Assembly: GCA_025175895.1 (NCBI GenBank)
Contig: CM046003.1
Location: 48,354,335-48,418,334, forward strand
DNA: 64,000 bases
From: Wurfbainia villosa
Taxonomy: Eukaryota > Streptophyta > Magnoliopsida > Zingiberales > Zingiberaceae
Direction: 5' to 3'
The notes below the pieces were generated by a model, which did no database searches, was not told where the DNA came from, and worked only from the letters and a program-made list of their open reading frames with translations. The position numbers and the translations under genes were made by a program. Position 1 is the first letter of the stretch. Each line of letters begins with the position of its first letter. Below are positions 55,684-64,000 of the stretch, piece by piece.

Positions 55684-58439
55684 CGCCCCGAGGTAGACCC
55701 TGTGCAGCCAACGGACGGTACCCCCTTATGACAATTCTAATACGGGTACAAATAGTCGCAGCCAGCATTAACACATATGGAAAATGTATATCATCAATAG
55801 CGGAAGACAACACAATGAAAAATATAAACTCAACGACATATGTATACCGGTATATCCGTCCATACTAAAAGAAAATCCCATACTGAAACCATAAAGGAAA
55901 AACACGACACTATCTCCAATAACAACAAAAGTCCATAAAAAGATACATGCGATATAGGAAATAAAACCCTCGGAAAAGTGGTGGGATAGGATCAAGTGGA
56001 GATGCTCCAAGTCCTTGCCGAAGTCTTCTATCTGCCACCTGGATGATAGGAAACTCAGGGTCCAGGGTGGTGAGTATAAAACTCAGGGGTAATATGTAGA
56101 AAGTGCATGAACAACATATAGGGTATAGAGATCTACAAGTATACATGTGAAGATCTACAGGTATGCAGCATGAGTCCAACAGACATACAGTACTAAACAT
56201 AGTAACTAGTAACCACAAATACAGTCATACTCATAGCATACACTAAACTAATCAACTGACATGAAATAATGTACATACCTGACGGTCTGCCATCCACATG
56301 ACCTATAACATCCTAAATAGGTATACGATAGCATAACCCAAATAGCATACAATAGTCTAAACCAATACATACTCATGCTCAACACATACACAGCGGTATA
56401 TAAAATATGCAAAAGGCATGTAGCATGATGTACAATCATATGCAGCAAACAAATGCAGCATCTCACAGGCATATGTAAAACATATATCGAATACATACAT
56501 ACATATATATCAGCAATGCATATGCATGGCCATGTCTGGGGACCCATCCAACCACGACCCCAGTATGGCCAGGGTGGCACGACATGACAACTATCCCGAC
56601 TCCAGCCGCCACCACTCTCGAGTGACCGAGTTGGGTAGTATACAATAGTAGCTAGCCGCCATAGAGCTATATGCTACTCACACGGGGGTCCCTGCTGCTA
56701 GTCGTTCCGTCCCTACCCATGAGTAGACGAGCATCGTACCCAGGACAACTACACATCATATGACCACCGTCTATAGTGGGTGAGTGCGCTAACTACCACT
56801 CCGCACAGTGGCCAAGTGCGCATCTCCAGCTACCACCATCCATAGTGGCCGAGAACAGCACGCACAATAATGCTTTACACTCAACCCTGCTACCACTATC
56901 CCGAGTGGCCGGGGAGGCAGGCTGACTAAAAACCCGTCTCAACCACAAGAAAGACCAAGTCGTCAGCATGCATGCAATGTAATGATGCATACCCCACCAC
57001 AAATCCTCGCAACACTCCCTAACCCATGAGGAGTCCTAGTCAACCAAAAGTCAACCATACAAGGTCTACTACTCCATAATCACAACCTATTTATCTCTGT
57101 ACAGATAAATAGATCCACCGAAGATAACCTACTAATATGTGTACGGTATAACAACCGACCCTATAAATTGGACCCATTACCCAACCTAGTGATGCAACCC
57201 GGTTACCCAATCTAAGTTCACACTGGTAACCTTAACCACATGCATTTAACCGAACACCTAACAGCTAACACACAATAAGGGTTGTAATTCATATCCAAGA
57301 TAAAGGAATGATGAATTAACAACAATATCTCAAAGATCAAAGACTAAGTACAAGCACATGATCAAACATGAGTGGATTTAAGGTAAATAGATATAAACAT
57401 ATAAATCCAAATTCATGCACTGAAATTTGATCAAACTACCGGACCAGTAGATATTACCCACCTGATACGAAGCTCGAATAATCCTCACGGCTGCGGACCT
57501 GCTTCATATCCCAAACCTGCACAATAGTAACAAATTATGGTTAAGTACAAGTCTCCGATAATTATACGAACTAATTATTATGTCATTTTTATATCCATGT
57601 TCTTTTCCCGAATACGTTTTAACAACCCCGATTATACCTAACCGATTTGCAACAATCGACCGACCTCCACAACCGACACAACACATAGCTAAATCAACAG
57701 CCACATCATAATCAAAACCTATCTCACAATGCATACTCCCATCCGACCTCAACAACCTCAACACCACGAATTTGTAGCAACTATAGACAACCTGTAACGC
57801 CCGCCCTTATCTGCTCTCAGGGCGGCGCTACTTTACTCTTTTTTTTTTCTTACATAACATATATGGATCATTTCACAATCCACATACTTTAACATGTTAT
57901 CATAACTTAAACCTTCTTTTGCACATGCGTCACATATCATATTCATAATCAGCATGTTAACATATCTTGTCTCATTTATAGCATGCATAACATAAAGAGT
58001 CATTCATGAGTTCTTAAGTAATTGAACAGTAACATAAATAAGCATCATCCAACATGATACTAATGATTCATAAGTCTTATAAGCGAAAGCAAAGTCTTAA
58101 GTGGTTCATTGAGCATGTAATATAAGCAGATAGTAACAGGGTCTTTCTCCACCATGCCACTATCACACACACTTGGCCCTTCCTGCTACTTCCTCTAGTT
58201 CAGGTTTCCTTTATCTCCAGTATATGGACAACATAAACTATAAGCATATAGCTTAGTAAGATTCTTGCCTACTCACAAAAGCCACAAACTTCATCAAGCA
58301 ATTAGAAACATGAGCATACTAGCATAAATAGCCTAAGTATTTCATAGCAACACTAATCAACAACATACCCACGAAATAAAACCTAAGCATGGCATAGAGT
58401 TTACATCAGCATGCTAAGCATAATTAAATCTAAGCAGGG

Positions 58440-58950
58440 CATAATTTAAACATAAGCATTCATGACATAAGCAATCCATAACATTATAAATCTTAGACAT
58501 GCATAAAGTACATAATCACAAATATTCTTATAACTTACCTATAAGCATCATAACTTCATAAAATCTAACATGCATAAAGGACATAATCATAAGCATTTTT
58601 AAACTTAACCATAAGCATTCATAACATAAGTATCCGTAACATCATAAATCTTAAACATGCATAAAGTACATAGTCACAAATATTCTTAAACTTAACTATA
58701 ATCATCATAACTCCATAAAATCTAACATGCATAAAGGGCATAATCATAAGCATTTTTTTTAAACTTAACCATAAGCATTCATAACATAAGTATCCGTAAC
58801 ATCATAAATCTTAAACATGCATAAAGTACATAGTCACAAATATTCTTAAACTTAACCATAAGCATTCATAGCATCATGAAATCTAAACATGCATAAAGGA
58901 CAAGTTCATAAGCATTCATAAACTTTAACATAAGCATGCACAATTTCATA
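58440..58950. repeat. Tandem repeat of about 190 bases in H
   Basis: Between two and three imperfect units built on 'cataaatcttaaacatgcataaagtacata' type strings, with 'aagcattcataacataag' as linker. AT-rich and without coding frames. Confidence 0.7.
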
Positions 58951-59216
58951 AAAGTCCTTTCTTTTCAAAACATATACATATAGATACTTCAACATAATCA
59001 TAACTTGCATGGGGGGCCCAGGTTAAGTACCACATAATGCGCGTTCCCTAATAGGCTGGGGTAGCGAGCCACCAGACCTACTAGAGCAAGACCTCTTACG
59101 TCTTACCAGGGCAAGACCTCTTACGTCTTCTTATGTCCCTTTGGATTTAATTAACAACCACCTGACGGGTCGGGTACTTAACCTCTTACAAAGTAAAATA
59201 CTTAATTCCTTTCTTT

Positions 59217-59505
59217 CTTATCATATCATAAAGAATGCTCTTAATCCCCAACATAAAAAGGGAAGCATCTCAATCTTATCTTATCATAAGGAGAGCTCTT
59301 AATCCCTACTTGAAAGGGAAGCATCTCCATCTTATCTTATCATAAGGAGAGCTCTTAATCCCTACTTGAAAGGGAAGCATCTCCATCTTATCTTATCATA
59401 AGGAGAGCTCTTAATCCCTACTTGAAAGGGAAGCATCTCCATCTTATCTTATCATAAGGAGAGCTCTTAATCCCTACTTGAAAGGGAAGCATCTCCATCT
59501 CAGAC
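59217..59505. repeat. 56-bp tandem repeat in H
   Basis: Four near-identical 56-base units starting GGAGAGCTCTTAATCC at 59290, 59346, 59402 and 59458, preceded by one degenerate unit. The flanking 59530-59820 holds a looser repeat of 'cataaacatgttcatcacataag'. Confidence 0.88.
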
Positions 59506-59843
59506 ATTTCATAGCATACATGCATTCATAACATAAGAGTGCCCTAAAGGGGTCCTAAAGCATAAACATGTTCATCGCATAAGCATATTTCATAGGCATA
59601 TTCATGGCATATTAAATCATAAAACATGTTCATCACATAGGCATATTTCATGGCATATTACCTCATAAACATATTCATCACATAGGCATAATTTCATGGC
59701 ATACTACATCATAAACATGTTCATCACATAAGCATATTTCATAGCATATTGAATCATGAACATATTCATCACATAGGCATAATTCATGACATATTAAAAT
59801 CATACACATAGCATAACTACATAAGGGGGTGTTTTCATGAAAC

Positions 59844-60640
59844 CCTAACCCTAAAACCAATGTTGGCCGAAACATGTAAGGTATCAAACATTGTATTTTT
59901 TTTTGTCACCTAAAATTTCTACATGAAGCATATAACATCTCCTAATTCCTTTAGAAGCCTTTTCATGCAACCCTAGCCCTAAATACCTTGGTTGGCCGAA
60001 ACATGTAAGGGCTCAAGCTTGGATTTTTGTTACCTAAAATTCCTTCATGAAGCTTATAACTTATCATGGTATCATTAGAAGCATTTTCATGCAACCCTAG
60101 CCCTAAATACCTTGGTTGGCCGAAACATGTAAGGGCTCAAGCTTGGGTTTTTGTTACCTAAAATTCCTTCATGAAGCTTATAACTTATCATAGTATCATT
60201 AGAAGCATGTTCATGCAACCCTAGCCCTAAATACCTTGGTTGGCCGAAACATGTAAGGGCTCAAGCTTGGGTTTTTGTTACCTAAAATTCCTTCATGAAG
60301 CTTATAACTTATCATAGTATCATTAGAAGCATGTTCATGCAACCCTAGCCCTAAATACCTTGGTTGGCCGAAACATGTAAGGGCTCAAGCTTGGGTTTTT
60401 GTTACCTAAAATTCCTTCATGAAGCTTATAACTTATCATAGTATCATTAGAAGCATGTTCATGCAACCCTAGCCCTAAATACTTTGGTTGGCCGAAACAT
60501 GTAAGGGCTCAAGCTTGGGTTTTTGTTACCTAAAATTCCTTCATGAAGCTTATAACTTATCATAGTATCATTAGAAGCATGTTCATGCAACCCTAGCCCT
60601 AAATACTTTGGTTGGCCGAACATGTAAGGGCTTAAAGCTT
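59844..60640. repeat. 124-bp tandem repeat in H
   Basis: CAACCCTAGCCCTAAATAC recurs at 59968, 60092, 60216, 60340, 60464 and 60588, an exact 124-base period, with a degenerate unit before. The middle units are almost identical, which suggests recent expansion. Each unit includes GTTGGCCGAAACATGTAAGG. Confidence 0.92.
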
Positions 60641-60851
60641 CTTATTCTTTCATGCATCTACAAGAACGAATACACTGCAGGTGAGGGAATCTTACTTCCT
60701 TCGCTTTGCTTGGGAGATAACCTAATGGAAGCCACCTAGCCTTCTCCTTGCTTGAATGGGGGTTTCGGCCAAAGGATGAAGAGGGAGCTCGGTGAGGAAG
60801 AAGAAGAGAAGAGGGAAGAAGAAGAAGTGGCCAAATGGGACTTTCACTCTT

Positions 60852-60861
60852 CTTTATAAAG
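60852..60861 (-). promoter_or_regulatory. TATA box of H LTR
   Basis: Minus strand TTTATAAAGA about 290 bases inside the LTR start. The minus frame 60902-60642 spans it and is probably chance coding of leader sequence. Confidence 0.5.
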
Positions 60862-62315
60862 GGAGGAAGAGAAGTTTCTCTTCTCTTTCCATGCCGCTTC
60901 ATTTACCCTCATCACACTTATCTACAATTTCCCCTCTTCCTCTAATGATATAATCCTATTGGGCTTCTGGTTAGTGGGTGCATCTATAGGGCTTGGCTAT
61001 CTCTAGAGGTTTGGGGTTCAATTCCTAGGCCTTGCATCTCTTTTGGCTATTTTCTTTTATTTTCGAAAAAAAAACCCACATAAAGCCCATTATCGTAAAG
61101 CCAAAAATTCTCGTAAAATGGCTAGAAATTTTACAGGCGTTACACAACCCAGAAAAGAAAATAAATCAAACTTCTTGAGGTTAGATCTCTTCCGACAACA
61201 GCTCCTCACACCCGGCACCAAACAAAACACCTCCCTGTTCAACAATGACGGATCGATCAACATCCACCACTCAAACCATACATCCAAGCTAATACGAGGA
61301 ATCCACAGTATACATAGAAATCCATCATCGGCAGTCCCAACATCCCGCATCGAATAGAAAACACAGAGTTATATCTACACTGATGACCATTTTTGCCTCA
61401 AGCACTATCCATACCTTCACAGATCATAGACAAACCGACACACTACAACCAATCTAGCAATTATCGAACAACACACGGGTAATAAGGCTTACCAGTTCTA
61501 GATCTCCGCTAGCAATCCACTCCTACTCGTCCCCTGCTCACCGATGGAAATCCCAGCTCCTAACACTGATTCGAGCTACCGGCAGTGAGATTCACCACAA
61601 CATAGATTTAATCCAAATCAAGGAAAGAAAATCGCCTACTCCCCGAGCTCATCACTCTCGAAGACAGCTGGCTGAAGGTAACCTCAGCAAGCACAGATCG
61701 ACAAAAGAACCCAATTTGCCGTGACAATCAAGTTTCTCAGCCAAAATCCGATCAACTACAGCAAGATCTAAGGAAACGACAATGGAAACTCAGATAAAAT
61801 GAGAATCGTCGCACCTGTGTGGCAGCTCACCGCCATGACGACAGCATCGCCCGTCCGCCGAGAGTATTGTCGAGATTTCCTAGGCGAGAACCCCCTTGAT
61901 CCTTAGCCAGAGATCAGCCAAGTGGTGGCGTCGTCGAGCTGCTCTAATCGGACACCGACGAGCTGAGGAGGAAGCGATGCGATCACGCGGTGAAAGAGAA
62001 GAGCGACGCAGAGAATAAAGGGAATGGAGAAATCGCAGAACTCTACAATCGATCAAAAGTTTTTGGCCTTTTAAACGTCGTTCACCCTGGTTCAGGTGAA
62101 CCGGTTCAAGCCCATTTTCAGCCCAACAAAGTCAGCCCAATGGACTCAGCCCACTAGATTCAGCCCAAACCCAAACTCAATCCAATTTGGTTCATCCCAA
62201 CCGGTTCAGCCCTTAACCCAAGTCAAATTCAATCACTAATTAGACCCAATTAACCCACTAATTAAACCCAATTAATTAAAGGGGTTAATCCATATAAAAA
62301 AAATCGTATACTACA

Positions 62316-62660
62316 TATATTTTTATCCCTAACTCCCGTAAGTAATATTTTTGAATTTTCAATACTGTTAATCAAACATTCATTTGATAAAAATTTCACT
62401 ACATAACCAACATCACACAACTGACTTATACTAAGCAAGTTAAATTTAAAATTATCTACGAGCAGAACTTTTTGTATAACAAAATTAGACTCTAATTCAA
62501 TGTTACCTGATCCAATTACCTTAAGTTTGTTGTTGTTTCCAAAGGCGACTGTTCCTAGTTTCTTGTAGCTTAATTTCGAGAACTTTTGACTATCTCCAAT
62601 CATATGTCTGGAGCAGCCACTATCCAAATCCATTGGTCCATTCTGGAGTCCTACACGAAT
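62316..62660 (-). pseudogene. pol: Protease and pre-integrase of element I, cut by G
   Basis: The protease site reads M-D-L-D-S-G-C-S-R-H-M-I-G (B has W-I-V-D-S-G-C-S-K-H-M-T-G). N-F-K-F-N-L-L-S-I-S-Q-L-C-D-V-G-Y follows. The frame is open until G inserts within the codons after V-R-D-K-N. Residues read beyond 62316 belong to the G LTR. The usual tryptophan before the active site is replaced by methionine. Confidence 0.85.
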
Positions 62661-63503
62661 TAAAATTTTTAAGATAATTCATACCATGAGTAAGATGAAT
62701 TATCTTAAATTTATTTAGGTTGTAAATTTGTTAAGCAAGTAAATTTGTTAAATTAATTATAGTTGAGTATATTAAGTTGGGTTGATTTTAATAAATTAAG
62801 TTTTGTTAAGTATGTTTATTTAGATATGTTTGTTTAGTTTAATAAATTAAGTTTAAGTATAGTAAATTAAGTTCAGTTGAATTTTAATTAAGATAAGTTA
62901 AGGTAAATTAATTAAGTTTATTAGGTTGAGTTAAGCTAAATTAAACTAATTAAGCTTAATTAAGATCTAAATCATCTCACCCAAGCTAGGTTTTCAATAC
63001 ACTTATTCCTATGAGTTTTGTGAGATGAGGATTTCTTTTATCTTAATTAAATTTAATGAGAAATTTCAAAGTGTTTAAACTTGTGTTAGATTCAAGCTTT
63101 GTTTGAGCTAGTCAAGTAGGTTTTTCCAGTATTGACTTCCAGGTCATGGCGAGGCACATGGCCTTCTTGGTTATCGGAGCAATGACCACTTCCTAGACAA
63201 AGTCAATAAAGGAATCAAGTACTTAATTCACTTTAGACTAAGCCTTGGTCTAACTAGTTAAAGACTTAGTGAGTTAGCTTCGGTCAGTTCCACTCGACTT
63301 AGTGCACCAGGTCGTGGCGAGGCACATAGCCTTCTTGGTTATCAGAGCAACGACCACTTCCTAGACATGCACTTCGAAGAGCTTCCCTAACTTACTATCA
63401 GTTCACTTGTCTTAGTACTAGGTTGTTCAAGTTTAAACTACTTTGTTTCCTATCTAGTCCGTTCTAAATTAAGCAAGTAAAGTAAACTAAAGCATGCAAG
63501 TGT
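62661..63503 (-). other. Non-coding spacer between gag and protease of I
   Basis: About 840 bases that have no counterpart in B, where the coding sequence is continuous at this place. 62680-62970 is AT-rich with degenerate TTAAGTT repeats. A 59-base direct repeat lies at 63141-63199 and 63309-63367. Its right end in element sense reads TTCGTGTAG before coding resumes, which resembles a 3' splice site. It could be an intron or an old insertion. Confidence 0.55.
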
Positions 63504-63998
63504 TTAACTAAACAAGGAAACAAGCAACGTGTTAGCTCCCCCTAAATGGTAGTTAGATTGAGTTTTGTTCACTAAGTGAACTTGACTCTTGGGAACCCAA
63601 AATTGATTTGGTCCAACTTGGTTGACTAAGTTAGACTTAGGAACCCATGCTTGGACTCGATTCTTAGCGTTTCGGCTAAGTAATGACATGTATGATTTAT
63701 AGGTGGATTTAGCCTTGTATCCGAGTCCGGATCTATTGTATACAGCTCGCTGAGATCCAAGCATCATGTTAAGATACTTGGAACCCGAAGTGAACCTTTC
63801 CAAAGATCCGGTTAGATCTTCTACTTGCCTTTTTAGGACTGAGTTCTCTTCCTCAAGCTTTGCAACTTGAGTTGAGTCTCTATCCTTAATTTGGCAAGTC
63901 GAAGTCTTCGAGTTGACTTGCTCCTTAAGTACTTGTACTTCCTTAAGTAGCGAGTCGACTCGATTTTCGGACTTAGCTAATTTCCTACCTAGGCATGC
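63504..63998 (-). pseudogene. gag: C-terminal Gag/linker region of element I, partial
   Basis: Open frame from the window edge to 63504 on the minus strand. It has heptad-like leucine/valine spacing (L-L-K-E-V-Q-V-L-K-E-Q-V, L-E-E-E-N-S-V-L-K-R-Q-V) indicating a coiled coil. Then come F-T-S-G-S-K-Y-L-N-M-M-L, V-Y-N-R-S-G-L-G-Y-K and A-W-V-P-K, the same succession as in B at 30600-30790. It then passes into spacer. The part up to V-N-K-T-Q-S is credible Gag-Pol sequence; the last residues before 63504 are doubtful. Confidence 0.75.
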
Positions 63999-64000
63999 AA

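Larger units (their letters stand above)
57793..61144 (-). mobile_element. Element H: 3.35-kb solo LTR
   Basis: Ends TGTAACGCC...GGCGTTACA (9-bp inverted ends) with target duplication CAACC (57788-57792 and 61145-61149). No coding region, primer site or second LTR lies within, so it is a solo LTR left by recombination between two LTRs. Orientation minus is inferred from a TATA box at 60852-60861 and the position of the repeats downstream of it. The start TGTAACGCC resembles gypsy (Tekay-type) LTRs. It sits in the 5' LTR of G. Confidence 0.82.
50070..62315 (-). mobile_element. Element G: Tekay/Del-like Ty3/gypsy element
   Basis: Minus-strand gypsy. The 5' LTR lies on the right (55684-62315, with solo LTR H inside) and only the first 989 bases of the 3' LTR are in the window (50070-51058, cut by E). 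The order gag, protease, RT, RNase H, integrase with a chromodomain-like tail is readable but broken by about ten stops. The PPT is AAGTGGGGGAGAA. A deletion joins the LTR end to gag and removes the primer site. The LTR starts TGTAGTATACG at 62315; TATAT at 62316 would be its target duplication, the other copy being outside the window. It sits in pol of element I. Confidence 0.88.
55684..62315 (-). repeat. 5' LTR of G, interrupted by H
   Basis: About 3.27 kb without H. The start at 62315 is sure. The end is set at the CGGGGCG motif (55684-55690), which in D and F is followed by TGACA or TGTCA but here runs into gag. It contains the segment related to the D and F LTRs near 57440-57520 (GCAGGTCCGCAGCCGTGAGG on minus). 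Minus frames 55768-56645 in the AT-rich part are not genes. Confidence 0.8.
62316..64000 (-). mobile_element. Element I: Sirevirus-like copia element, right end outside window
   Basis: Minus-strand copia pieces in element order: end of gag with a coiled coil (63998-63504), an AT-rich spacer (63503-62660) and protease/pre-integrase (62660-62316), where G cuts in. The order and the motifs V-Y-N-R-S-G-L-G-Y and A-W-V-P-K match B (V-I-Y-N-K-A-G-L-G-Y, A-W-V-P-K), so I belongs to the same lineage. It is the outermost, hence oldest, layer of the nest seen here. Confidence 0.8.

Noticed and set aside
59840..60640. Interstitial telomere or centromere satellite
   Set aside because: CCCTAAA-like words occur once per 124-base unit rather than in runs, and the array is confined to one solo LTR.

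Overview
This window is plant nuclear heterochromatin and consists, as far as I can see, entirely of LTR retrotransposons inserted into one another. No host gene, tRNA gene, rRNA gene or CRISPR array could be supported. The plant assignment rests on Sirevirus-like Ty1/copia elements (primer sites matching initiator tRNA-Met, long 3' spacers with several GGGGGAG tracts), Tekay/Del-like Ty3/gypsy elements with LTRs of about 2.5-3.7 kb, and an Athila-like element with an aspartate-tRNA-like primer site. A monocot is my guess from the style of the Gag proteins, not something proved.

I resolve nine elements, named here by letter. I (62316-64000, minus strand, runs off the right edge) is a Sirevirus-like copia. 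Gypsy G (50070-62315, minus) sits in its pol. H (57793-61144, minus) is a solo LTR in the 5' LTR of G. E (17219-50069, minus), an Athila-like element without reverse transcriptase, sits in the 3' LTR of G. F (1-17218, plus), a decayed gypsy, entered the 3' LTR of E 16 bases from its end and runs off the left edge. A (784-7204, minus), a gag-only Sirevirus relative, lies in F. Copia C (19519-45777, plus) splits an Athila-type ORF of E. B (27985-45396, plus), a near-complete Sirevirus, lies in the 3' LTR of C. D (33444-42664, plus), a gypsy with dead coding sequence but similar LTRs, lies in the RNase H domain of B. The longest chain is I > G > E > C > B > D, six levels. Most junctions are confirmed by 5-bp target site duplications (GGAAT for A, CTAAC for C, ATTAG for B, TAAAG for D, CAACC for H) and by TG...CA ends. 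For B, E and F a sister LTR shows the empty site.

Two further points stand out. F carries a 4.35-kb tandem duplication that covers the end of its interior and two thirds of its LTR. Sister LTRs that agree almost everywhere differ sharply in short palindromic or GC-rich patches, and in element B one LTR has a repeated motif systematically exchanged for another. That is either biology (palindromic cis-regions of Sirevirus LTRs) or a sequencing/consensus artefact. All comparisons are by eye; no alignment or database search was run.
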